Assembly (NCBI GenBank): GCA_963854835.1
Contig: OY978525.1
Location: 94,640,136 to 94,704,135 of the forward strand
Length of the DNA stretch: 64,000 nt
Direction of reading: 5' to 3'
Origin: Megamerina dolium
Taxonomy: Eukaryota > Arthropoda > Insecta > Diptera > Megamerinidae
The position numbers and the translations under genes were made by a program. The notes under the pieces are model-generated. The model saw only the letters and a program-made list of their open reading frames with translations. It ran no database searches and had not been told where the DNA came from. Shown one piece after another: positions 48,445 to 60,059 of the stretch. Within the stretch, counting starts at the first letter, position 1; every line of letters begins with the position of its first letter.

Positions 48445-50150
48445 CTGAGCAGGTATTACTTACTTACTTGTGAGGGCATTATAACCGAAAATCAATTTAG
48501 GCTGAATTCAGCATGCGTCACCAGCCAGATTTTTCCTCTGCTAGCTGATGACTCTTTGGTTGTTGACGATAGATACACTGTCTAGCCCTCGTTCACTGTA
48601 AGACCCATTCGACGCAACTCTCTGAGAATGCTGCACTGACTGACCGATTTTGTCAATATCAACGGCATACGCATGGAACTTCAGTTGAAGAAAGTGCCAT
48701 TATTTCGTACATCAGCAGATCGTATTACTTTCTCCATAATAAGATTGACGTTGTCTGAAACCCTGTTCGGTGTTAAACGGCGGGGAGAGATGCTTCCAAT
48801 CTGGTCGTTGGTAGATTTATCAGGTCTGAAGCTAGATTGATAAGGTCCAATCGGGTTGTCAAGCATAAGCTGCAATCTTTTACACATATTCTGGGGTCCT
48901 CTTTCTTATATACGAGACAGAGAGCCCTGAACCTCCAAACATCGAGCATGCTTTCATCCGACCATATTCTGCTTATGAGCTGTTGTATGCTGGTAAGCAG
49001 CTTATCGCTTCCGGTCTTAAACAACTCGGCAAGCCATCAGCATCAGCAGCTTTGTTCTTTTCAGCCTAGAAATAGCCTCTCTGACCTCGTCATTGTCGCC
49101 TGGTGGAACATCTACACTCTCATCCGTACTTGGGGAGCTCGTGAGATCTTCTCCACTGGCGGAATTGTTGCAAGCGTCACCATTCAATAACGTGGAGAAT
49201 AGTCCCTCCATAACCACAGTACACTCTGCAGACCTGTAACCAGATTCCTATTTTTGTGACTTCAGGAAGAGGCTATGGGATTCACATCTCCACTTAACCT
49301 TCTCAAAGAATTTTCAAGCCTCATTGCAGTCTCTACACATCTCTATCTCCTTACGTTCGCGTCTTCTTGTTCACTCTTCTTAGCCCAAAAAGACGTCTGT
49401 ACGTGGCGTCTTTCTCTACGCTAGCATCGCGACATTCCCGATTATACCACTCAATTCTCAGAGGCCGGTAGAAACCGATTACCTCCTCGACCGCAGTAGT
49501 CATGGAGTGTGAAGGGAGAAGTCGGGGGTCTGTTTAGCACAAGCAGATCGTCCGATAGTGGAGTGCGGAATGGTTCGTTGATCTGGAGAAAATCACGTTG
49601 TTTTGTGGATGTTGAGATGTTGAAATCTGGAACTACTAATTACCATGTTTCGTGTTGCGGCAAATTCAATCAGCCAAGATCCGTTATCGGAATTGTTCTG
49701 GTGGATGCTGAATTTTCCGACAGTTGGACCAAAGGTACCTTCCTTACCTACCCTGGCGGTAAAGTTACCAAGCACGATTTTGATATTGTGGCGAGTGCCG
49801 CGATCATAAACTTTTTCAAGGCGTTGGATGAAGCGGGGCGTGGCACATATTAGCGTGACGTTGAAAAATTTTACCTTAATGCGAATTTTTGCCAGCTGAT
49901 CGTTCACGGATGTGAACTGTGAGACAAAATATCGCTGTGTCTTACCGACAACAAATCCACATCCGAGTTTGTGCTTCTCTGCATGGCAATTGTAGTAAAT
50001 ATCGCAGGACGCTCTCTTAGAGCAACCCTTTCCACGTCCATAGCATTTGCTAAAGTGCGGCGATGTCAGGAATGGATAGTCCAGGTGCTTATCCGTAAAT
50101 CGTAGTCCTTATTTTGTTTGCGGCGGTTATCGGGTAGTGCTAATCCGAGG
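48445..50150 (-). mobile_element. RTE-like LINE copy c, degraded
   Basis: On the minus strand this older copy begins in the endonuclease, with a CHAEKHKLGCGFVVG-like stretch near 49.95 kb. NDQLAKIRIKVKFFNVTLICA and TRHNIKIVLGNFTARVGKEG follow. It continues into reverse transcriptase fragments (ELFKTGSDKLLTSIQQLIS, GPYQSSFRPDKSTNDQI, VNLIMEKVIRSADVRNNGT). Most of the C-terminal domain is deleted. The 3' end is present with CTTACTTACTT near 48458 and ACCGAAAATCAATTTAGGC. It keeps the two segments that copies a and b have lost, so it is a useful outgroup. Many frame breaks. Confidence 0.8.
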
Positions 50151-50740
50151 CATACTTAAATTTTTCATTGTGTGACAGTTTTTATGGGGTGGGTCCCAAG
50201 CCCAGGGCACAACCTCTAGCCGAGCGGATTTCCGCCTCTCAATTCAGACGCCTCCCAATGAGTGTTTGGTTGTCTCAAGGGATCTACCATTTCAAAATAT
50301 GCAAGGCGCATAAAATAGTGGAAAATTGTGAAAATATATACATATTTTTTATTAGGTAGAACTAATTGGAAAGCTACATTAATAAATAATGTGAGAATAA
50401 TCTCGAAAGCAGACTTCCAGGAAATTTTGAGGATTTAGACGTATTTCTACACAAATACTAAAACATATGCATAAGTGTGTCTGCCAAACGGAGTGTGTGC
50501 ACAGTGACTATATAAAAAGTGTGAACTTTTGTATTCACTGTTTTTTTGTTTTAAACAAGCGCGACAATCTTACTTTTTCAAAAGTTAAACAGCGACTCAC
50601 TCATCATTAGCGTTCGTGTGAAAACACGAAACTAACTAGGCAATGTGCTATGTTGTGGCCGGCACTGATTTTATGCGACAAAACAACAACTAACAAAAAT
50701 ATTGTTAACACAAGTATAATATAAATTTATATGTGCATGG
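50151..50740. other. AT-rich spacer
   Basis: No gene recognised between the LINE copy and the mariner-like element. Confidence 0.3.
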
Positions 50741-51859
50741 TAAAGGGTTATCCATTTTGCGGTTTCAAAAGTAAATGTAAATAAAACACATATAAAATAT
50801 TTTTTATCATAATATTTCTTTTTTATTATAAAGTCTGAACGTTGACATTATGTGTGAAATACTACATCATTTAAATGACCACCACGCGAATTGTTGCAAG
50901 CATCGATTCTTTTGAGGTAATTTTCGACCACTTTTTGACACATATTGGGCGGTATCTCAGCCATAACGTGACGAATGTTGACGCGGCCAGAAAATTTCTC
51001 TTGCAATAAAGCCATATTCGCTCGAGTTGTGTGGCATGTGGCACCGTCTAGTTGAAACCACATATTTTCTAAGTCGTATTCTTCAATAGCAGGCAAAAAA
51101 AAGTCGGTTATCATATGACCATAACGCTCCGAATTGACGGTGACAGTCGTTCCATCGTCGTTTTCGAAGAAGTAAGGTCCAATCACACCTCCGGACCAAA
51201 GAGCGCACCAAGCAGTGACTTTTTGTGGATGTAGTGGCCTCTCTTCAATTACTTGAGGATTCTCAGAACCCCAAATAGGACAATTTTGTTTGTTAACATA
51301 CCCACCGAGTGAGAAATGTGCTTCGTCGCTGAAGAAAATTTTGTTCGAAAAATCGTTGTGAATGGTCAGCTGGCTTCAGTTGTTGTGTGAGCTGGATTTT
51401 ATATGGATGTAGGTGTAGATCCAAATGCAAAATAAGCCATAATGTGCCGTAAGACAGTCCTAATTCCTGAGAACGACACATTCGGGTCTTCGGCAACACT
51501 TTCACTTACAGCAGCGATATTTTCGGTGGTACGAGCGAAACGATGATGCACAGGCCTTACAATATCCGTAACCGATCTAGTCTCTTCATATTTCTTCACA
51601 ATTTTGCCAATTGCTTGCGTAGTTGGACGATTATGTAAACCATAATCTCCTCTTAAAGCACGATATGTGGCTGTGGCAGAATCACCATTTCTGTAGTAGG
51701 TTTTTACAATTTTAATGCGTTGTGCGATAGTTAAGCGATCCATTTTCGCAAATGTCAGACTTTGAACTGAAAAAGAAAGAAATTGTTTTAACAACTCAGT
51801 TTGACAGATGTCGAATTCTATCCCTATACTTTTGAAACCGCGAAATGGATAACCCTTTA
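50741..51859 (-). mobile_element. Mariner-like element with near-perfect TIRs
   Basis: Ends AAGGGTTATCCATTTTGCGG (from 50743) and AAGGGTTATCCATTTCGCGG on the complement (to 51857) are inverted repeats extending for about 30 bases, flanked by TA on both sides. On the minus strand the transposase starts MDRLTIAQRIKIVKTYYRNG at about 51740. It continues with an intact N-terminal domain, breaks near ISFSGIRTVL, and resumes with ELGLSYGTL and the ALWSGGVIGPYFFEN region. DGATCHT is the second aspartate block. Between KFSGRV and NIRHVMAEIPP the third aspartate block (SCDLTPLD in relatives) has been deleted. It ends SRGGHLNDVVFHT. Length is 1115 bases. TIR identity suggests fairly recent movement. 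Confidence 0.88.
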
Positions 51860-53894
51860 TAATAACACATATAAATGTAAATACTTGTATCGTACTTGGC
51901 CAGTAATTAAGAATTTTAGTAGCTAAAAGCTTAAGGATAGGCATATCACACATATTTCCATACAATCTGCTTATATGTGTAATTATAATTTGTGTAATTA
52001 TAATTAATTGCAAGATTATACTCTAAAATTCACCGAGAGCATCTGCCAATTGGATTACGAAGGTGACTCATCGGTAATGCTTCATAAGTAAAATACGTGC
52101 TTATTTTAAAATAGTACTGACTAGTGTAATCAAACAATATAATTTAATCTATTTTTAACAAATGAAATGAGAGCATTGTTTTTGAAACCTTCAAATGCAA
52201 CGCAATTCTCATAAATCAAATAAGCACGATTACAGAAAATTAATGAAATAATATATGTAACTAATGAAAATCAAAATGGAGAATTTCACAAATACACAAT
52301 AATTTTTAATTGCACTTAGATTTTGCGAATAAATGCAATTTCACAAATTCAGTACAACCACCACGCCAAGCGAGGTGAAACCAAGTAGCAATTTTACAAG
52401 GTAAACAAAACAAACAAATATGAAAAAGAAAAACAGAAATTAAAATAAAATATAATCAAAAAGTAAATAAATAACAGCCACCCTCAAAAAACAATGGATT
52501 CAAATACATATGCGAGTACATATTGTACAATATAAAACACGCCTACTAACTACGAAATACCAAATATTTTTAAAACAAACAAAAAAAAAACAAGAAACAA
52601 ACAACTTCAAAAGTAAATTCCATATAGCCATAGAGTATTCTGAGAAAATAACAAACAGAGCCAAAGAAAGAGTGAGAGCGATAGAGCTTGTATGTATTTA
52701 TGTGAGAGAATACATGGAATCATGAATATTTTTTTTTCGTTTATACTGAATGTGTAGTGCGAATAAACAATGGCATTGCGAAAACAAAAGGAAGTGAAAG
52801 GAAATTATATACATTACAACAACAACAACAAACCCCACACCACCTCATTGCAGGCTGATGAGATTCGCCTCCATCTTAATGCATTAAATTCATATAGCAG
52901 CGGCACTTGTAATAAAGTTCCTTGCCAATCTATCTATGTATTGCCTTTTCTACTTACTTACCTATGTTGCTTTTATTTTGTATTATTATTATAACATAGG
53001 TATGAAAAGTCTTCACCAACTACTTCACTATACTAAGGTATTAAGCTAGCCTGAGTCAGAGCAGCCACAGTAAAGTGCAGTGTTGAGAAATTTTAAGAAT
53101 TTGCAATTCTATTTGACTGCGATTTGTTCGTTTTTATTTTTCTTTTTCATTTGGCTTTTGTGGCACTCTTGGAATTCACAATAACTTGAGCCATTAATTA
53201 AAATAGCTCGCATCTCAGAGAACAGTTAGAAGATAGTCTTTGATGCTGTTGGTATTTTTTGGCCAATATAAAAATGCATATCTCTATTTTAAAATAACTT
53301 ATAACCTCGTAAAGAGGTCGGAATATGGTAAATGGAAAACAAAATTATGAGAATCATTTAAAATGATAAATACATTATTTACGTAAACTTATCAAAGTAT
53401 TTTGACAAGCACAAACAGAATGAATGGTTAGAATTATAGAGGGGGCGATGAGGATGGAATATACAAAAGTACCTACTGGTGAATTTTTTGTAAAAAAACA
53501 TATCATAGCGCTACGTATATACATGGAATACCTCGCACTTTAGAGGCAAATGCATGTAGTACTTGCGTACAAACCTACAAAAAAAAAATGCTTTATGTAG
53601 TGCAAAGGAATGCTTTATTACTTCTCGCTATTATTATGGAATACGATATTTTTTCATCAAAATATTATTGATAAATTGCCTCTTTTAAGTGCAAATTTTC
53701 GAAATTGTTTTTCATAAAATATTTCATATATCTTTTCTCGCGTCTTCACCTGAGAAAAATTTAATCTAAATGAAGTGTACTTTTTAAAAAAGTTTGTTCA
53801 TACTAATTATCTTTACTTCATATAATGTGAATGTAAATGCCATGTGAATTAAAATGTTGGGTTTTTAATAATGTTTATAGTTTTATTGAATATA
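51860..53894. other. AT-rich intergenic DNA
   Basis: Nothing recognised. Short frames at 52510-52725 and 52770-52994 have low-complexity composition and no splice context. Confidence 0.35.
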
Positions 53895-55144
53895 TACGAG
53901 GTGCGACAATTATGTATTAAGAATGCCTCTAGAAAACACAATTAAAACACGATATCTGCTAATTTTTCGGTATATTTGTTCGAAGTATTCTCCTCCTGAT
54001 TCAATACACTTGTCGATTTAATAATGATTCAAATGGGTGTTGCCTTCAGTGCCCTCGTCGAAGCCGGTTGTATGGTCTGAATGTCATAAAAAAGCATCCT
54101 TTCAACTTCAATTTCAGTTTTGGGAACAAAATGAAGTCGTACGGTGCCGAATCAGGTGAATACGTCGGGTGATTCAACACACAGACCTGATTCCGAGCCA
54201 AAAATTGACGATCAATGAGTGCTGTGTAAGTCGGTGCATTATCGTGCAACAGAGACCAAGTTTTTGGATCGCGGTATTCTGGTCGAACACGACGGATTCT
54301 GGACATCAGACGCTGGACGCTTCAAAACTTAGAGGTAACATGCGGAAGTAACTGTTTGATCAGTTGGAACAAATTCTTTGTGGATAATTCCTTTGCTATC
54401 GAAGAATGTGATGAGCATTGTTTTGATTTTTGATGGAACTTTTCGTGTTTTTTTGGCTTGTGGTGAGTTTTTTGATTTCCATTCCGCACTTTGACGCTTA
54501 GTTTCATCACCCATAACAATTGTTTTCAGGAAGTTTAGATCGTTTTCTGCAGCTGCAACCATGTCTGTAGAATGACTGACTCTCATTAATTTTTGGTCCT
54601 CGGTCAATGTGTGGGGAACAAATCTCGCGTAGACCTTTGTTTTGCCCAAATTCTCGTGAAGAATGAGTCGGATAGTTTCTCTGTTGATGTTTAAGGCCTC
54701 TTCCATCATTTTCACAAATCACGAACTTTCTGGATCGCTTCCGGCGTCCGAACTGAAATTGGCCTTCCTTCTTTTACTTCATCTTCCAGCGACTCTCTGC
54801 CATCCACAAACCGTTTATGCCATATAAAAACATTTGATCTTGATAAACAAGCATCGCCATACGCTTGCTGCATCATTCCGAATGTTTCTGATGCACTTTT
54901 ACCAATTTTTGAGTGGTATTTAATGACCGCTCTTTGCTCCATGTTAAAATTTCAACATCAAACGAACACGTGTTTTGTAAAATGAATGTCAATAAACATT
55001 AAATGTCAACCAAATGCCATGACCAAATTTTGACAGTTAGTAGAAGAAGGTTGAAGATTCAAAATGCATGTGCTCACAAATAGATGGCGCTCTTGGTTGC
55101 TGAGGTATGGTTCGAGTCTTAATACATAATTGTCGCACCTTGTA
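53895..55144 (-). mobile_element. Mariner (DD34D) element with complete ends
   Basis: Bounded by TA (53895-53896, 55143-55144). Inverted ends are CGAGGTGCGACAATTATGTA and CAAGGTGCGACAATTATGTA, continuing to ATTAAGA. The transposase starts MEQRAVIKYHSKIGKSASET at 54942 with the helix-turn-helix region. A frame break follows RDL. Then come MMEEALNINRETIRLILHEN, the first catalytic block VMGDE, and SKIKTMLITFFDSKGIIHKE. After a further break come LLHDNAPTYTA and YSPDSAPYDFILFP. There are 34 residues between the second and third aspartates, the mariner spacing. A 27-base in-frame deletion follows the first aspartate. Length is 1246 bases. Confidence 0.9.
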
Positions 55145-58100
55145 TTTTTTTTTTTTTCAGAAATGATTTGCTGTTAAAATCTTTTCCATCTCATTTGCTT
55201 TAAGAGTGGTTCTCTCTCGCTCCATAGGTTAGGGAAAGGTGTTTGAACAAAGAATTCCAACTGCTGCTGCATTTTGATGCTAAAGTGTTTAGTATTTCTT
55301 AGTAGCAGTATGTAATACACCATTTATAATTTTACGAAACCGCCCCAAAATGTCATAGGATCGGTACTAAGATAAAACTATAAAAACTAAAATCAGAATT
55401 GGAAATAATCTCCTAGATGGATGTATAAATACTTAAACGAAGGCTAAAGATAACAAAACATCCCAAAGTAACCAAATGGAGGAATAAGCTTTAGTCGATC
55501 CGCGTTCAAAAAATAGCGTTAGGTTCCGTTAAGTCAATATTTGAGCTACAAACATGTGGTTTGAAGGGACTGTGAAAAAAAAATTGCGCAATGGAAGGAG
55601 ATAGAAACAAGTTGCCGCAAACATTCCCCACAGTGCCGTCACGTTAGCCAAATTGATGAGTCCCGACTCACGCGGGCTGTATCTATCCCAAGTGGATGCG
55701 AAAATTCCTCACTACATCACATGCCTTCTGCACATTACAAGTTTTTGCATATTGAAAGTCCCCAATCTGACAATGAAGATTTTACATGCGAGAATTACTG
55801 GTGTATATCGACGAATTGTAACATTAGGCACTTTTATACAGTAAAAATGGAAGTGTCTGCTTTAAAGAAGCCTTTACAAACATGTTCGATCAAGTATATA
55901 GTATATACCGTATATAGGACAAAAAAATTTTGGGGGGTTTATGGAAGAAATACCATTTAATATTTTTTAGACGTTCCAATCCGAAGGCTTCACATTTTAT
56001 TCCTCTACAAGCAATAAGCGAGCAGAATTGTTATTGTTGGTAGGTCATATATTTTGCGTTTTAAGGGTTACACTGGAGCCTGCCTAAGGAGTAACAGAAA
56101 TTTCAAACGATTTAGAATTGTTAATATACTTCGAGATATGGAATGAGAACAAAATCACCACATAAATACAATATGGCGGGAAAGAATACATTGATAAGAG
56201 ATTGAATTTTTTAACCTAACCCTTTTACGTTGCTACAAAAAAAGAAAGGAAAAATAAAAAATTTCACTCATATTCTAATTTGATCTTTTTGTAAATCTTC
56301 ACCTAGTGCACTATAAATAAGTGATTGTGAATATTCTGAAAAAAAAAAAAACAAATGGTATTTGAGGCCAATATGGGCCTTATGTTCTATTGATCTTGTT
56401 GATCAACCCAGTTCAGTTTAACTCTCACTGAACCCAATAGAACGAGATTTTAATTCTTTCAATGCCGATGGTAGGCATTTCTTCTCTTTGAAATGTTAAA
56501 ATATTCCAATATTTTAATATTATCTCACGGTCTCGAAAGCTTGCGTGTTGAAAAACAAGTCGTATGTTTACTTTACAAATTCATTAAAAGAAAATGTCTT
56601 CCTAAAAGTATGCAACAAAATGCTTATCATAGTGTTATTGATGTTCCCTACGAAGCAGTGAAAAGAGCAAACTTATAGATATGAAAAAAAATAATTTCCA
56701 CTACAATGTTTTTATGAAAAAATGTTTTATAGCTGTTATAATAAATGGCTCATATTATTTCTCACTGGGATAAAAGGCCTGAGATTTGATTTGGCCAAAT
56801 GTACCTATTATAAATTTAAACATGAAACAGTACTCGTATAGTACAATGCAAACCAATGAAATAAATACATTCATTTTGTTAGGAGCTGCTATTATCATAC
56901 CCTCATATATGAACACTACGCATATATGTTCGCTGATAATATACTTACATATATGATAGATAATAATTCATACAGCATTGGGAATGGCCTTTGGTGGTAG
57001 TCTGTGCAAGGCAACACAGCATTTAGAGAAGCGCCAAAGAAAAACTCATTTTGCATACACATTTATTATTTCGTTATTCTTTTTTTTTCACGTGAATATT
57101 TATTTCCATTTCGCTTATCAGTTGAAAAGCAAAGAAAAAAAATGTTTAAACAGAATGAAGAAACACACAAGATGAGATAGCACCTAAATACCATACATAA
57201 ATATAATATGTATATGAAATAGACGAAGTAATAATATTACACATTATTACACATTAGCAGGACGCTTTTTATTTATTATTACAATTTCGTTCATTACACT
57301 TGGTCCTCTTTTTTTTTTTTGGTTTGGTGTATGTGCTGTGATACATATATTTGAAACTTTTCACACATGTACTCACTCATGTACTCACTCTTATCCAGCT
57401 AGTGTTCTTGTAAGAGAGTATGCTTCCGCTTCCGTTTGGTTTTTCTTTTTCTTCATCTTCATCTTCATATATGCAAATATTAAAAATAAATAAATATTTA
57501 TATTATCTCATAACTTAGTACATCTACACATGGATCTACATGTTTCTCCTTTCTAAATGGGGAGATAGCAAGTTTCATTCTTGTATATTATACACTTTTT
57601 TTTCCATAAAGAAATTGTTGATAAATTGAACATTTTCATAAAATAATGTTCAACATTGCATTCAGAATTACGTACTTTTATATTGGCTTCTGGAAATAAA
57701 GGTTAAAAGCCCATATAGCAAAATATCATAACATGTAGTATGTAAATACATAGACGTTCCTTTAGAATAATATAAATCATTAAGTGAATCAGAACTCAGT
57801 AGTACAGTTGTTATTATCAAAATACTGCTCATATAGCTCATTAATGTACTTTATACTATACTCGCCAAGAAATATTAAATATTAAAAAAAATTTTGTGTT
57901 GGGTTTCTGTATCAAAAAATTCAATTAGCTCTCATCCAATGTGAAATGTGTCAACTTATCGTTCATTGAAAGAGTACTCAGAATAAGCTAAGTAAATATG
58001 TTGACTAAGATTTTTATTGGATTGTCTTACAAATCAGTTTATGACCTTCGAGAAAGCCAGTATTAGAATCTCACTTGTATCTCGCTTGCTGATAAATGCT

Positions 58101-58365
58101 TGGATTATATCATGCACCGGGTCTCATAGAAAATATTAAATAAAAATATTTCTATACCAGCTATTTCTTTCTCCATAATATCTACCATAATATTCTGTTT
58201 CATTTTAAAATAAATCTTAGTCGGTTTAATAAAAGTATTGCATGGTTTGCTCGAAAACGACACATCCACGAGTCAATTTTAAACTGAGTATAAGAGACAT
58301 TTTTAGCCTTGAGCTGTCATTGGTCCAACTTTTTAAACACGGATTGTTTTATAGTGTGTCTCCAG
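55145..58365. other. AT-rich intergenic DNA
   Basis: No gene or recognisable repeat. Small frames are scattered and lack conserved motifs or splice sites. Confidence 0.35.
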
Positions 58366-58719
58366 TTAGGAAATTGTAGCTGCCGCTTAGAGAGGATACA
58401 CTTAGGCCCTTTGTGGTACCACCGAGCTTCTCTTCCAGTACTACTGTGCGTGGTAAATTTGGATAGTATTACAAGTGACCTACTTATATTAGCCGGTACC
58501 GAATGGCAGAACCTTTGTGACATCACTTTTTCTGAGTTTTGTCACACATCTATTTTAAGAAGCTTTTCTTGGCAACGTGTTACTTCCGGAAGAATTGCCG
58601 ACACAACCGAAAATCGAAGGAAAAATATTTTCGATATTAAAACTGTGCTTCGGCCGGGGTTGAACCGACGACCTATTGAACAGAAGGCTAACGCACTAAC
58701 CATTGATACACGACACCCA
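58366..58719 (-). mobile_element. tRNA-derived SINE, copy C (most complete)
   Basis: The best-preserved copy. The minus strand begins GGGTGTCGTGTATCAATGG, with an A-box-like TATCAATGGTTAGTGCG. A B box GGTCGTCGGTTCAACCCC lies about 35 bases further on, the spacing of an internal RNA polymerase III promoter. The body has AATATCGAAAATATTTTTCC, GGCAATTCTTCCGGAAGTAA, AAAGTGATGTCACAAAGG, CGGTACCGGCTAATATAAGT and GGTACCACAAAGGGCC. It ends with GGCAGCTACAATTTCCTAAC. Length is about 354 bases. Confidence 0.8.
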
Positions 58720-60055
58720 CGTGTCTCCGGTTGGTAGAATTTTTTTTCTTTGACACAGCAAAGTATTGATGCAGTGAACAAGAACAGCTTTTTATTTTGC
58801 TTGGAATCTTGGCACCATGTTATGCTTTGCCGCCGTATTGATTTTAGGGTTATTTTTATAAGAACGTTAATTTTATGGGGAAGCCTTCATAAGGGTTAAA
58901 GGTAAATAAGTCTTACCCATTTATTTTTCTCACATCTCCCCCGAATAAGCTTCCTCCTTATATTTTTGCTTATTATGATTAAGGTAATAAAAATCATTAA
59001 AACAGGGCTGTAATCATATTGATTTCTAGATTTTACACTTTCACTTTTATTTGATATGGTGTAGTAAAAGCACTCCCCTTTATTTTTCCTTGAAATTGAA
59101 GACTTTATTTAGCATAGTTGGAAAGAGCCAATTCAGGTCAAATATACGCCATTTTGATGGTAATTCCATTATACGTCTCTCTGAGAAACTCTTGCCCTTA
59201 TTAGCAGTAACTGGGTCAGTCAATTTTTTTAGTTTTCACCAGCAAAATCGTTTGCCGTAGACAGGAGTATGTGGTTATCTCTTGGTGCCTGGTCCCGACT
59301 AAGAGGTGGGTGCAAAAGAACCTCCCGACCAAGCTAGCGTTGTCCCGATGAAACACAATTCTTCTCCTATTGGCCACTTCAGGGCGATTGATACTTCATA
59401 TGGTCCAATTGTTAACAGTATAGGTCCGAAATAAGAGTTTGATAGTAGGGGAGCAGCTGAAATACCAAATAAACATTGATTTGTTTTCAGGGATTCAGCA
59501 GCGCTGTCAATCAAAATTGACTAACTAATGTGATTCTCAAACATCGAGCTTTTAAGAGCTCGTCTCCACCTTTTTCTGACAGTTTGCATCCCGGTCTAGC
59601 TCCATTAATTACAAAATTTTATTGAATTTTCCAGTTACTGGTCGGCCAGAACGAGGTACATATTTTTCATAAAAATTAACAGAACAGATTCGACGAAACC
59701 AATATTTCGTGTAATATGCGATTACAACTCTATTCTATTCTCAGAAACTCTATTCCCAGTTTTAGTTGCCTTGGTTGCCTGGCATGCGTTTTCAGCTTTA
59801 TTGAAAAAAAAAGCTGTAAAATAGGACGTATTTTCTCTTTGACTCTATTTAGTTGCGCTGCCAGTGAGGTAACTGCTAATTAATAGCATTCAAATCAAAG
59901 CAGCTGATTTCTTCGGTTCCCATCGATAATACGAGTTGAGTTGCTATCCCTAATAGGAGCATTAAAACAAGAAACCAGTCCGCTCTTCAAATGTCTATTT
60001 TACCATACAGTATAGAGGAGTTTGTCATTATCAATCTATAATTTGTATATACAAA
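58720..60055. other. Intergenic DNA, nothing certain
   Basis: A less AT-rich patch at 59250-59520 has a 71-codon minus-strand frame (GPYEVSIALKWPIGEELCF), which could be transposon-derived. I cannot name a family and do not call it a gene. Confidence 0.25.
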
Positions 60056-60059
60056 AATT

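Noticed and set aside
59299..59514. 71-codon minus-strand frame in a less AT-rich patch
   Set aside because: No motif, splice site or second copy in the window to support a gene or a named transposon.
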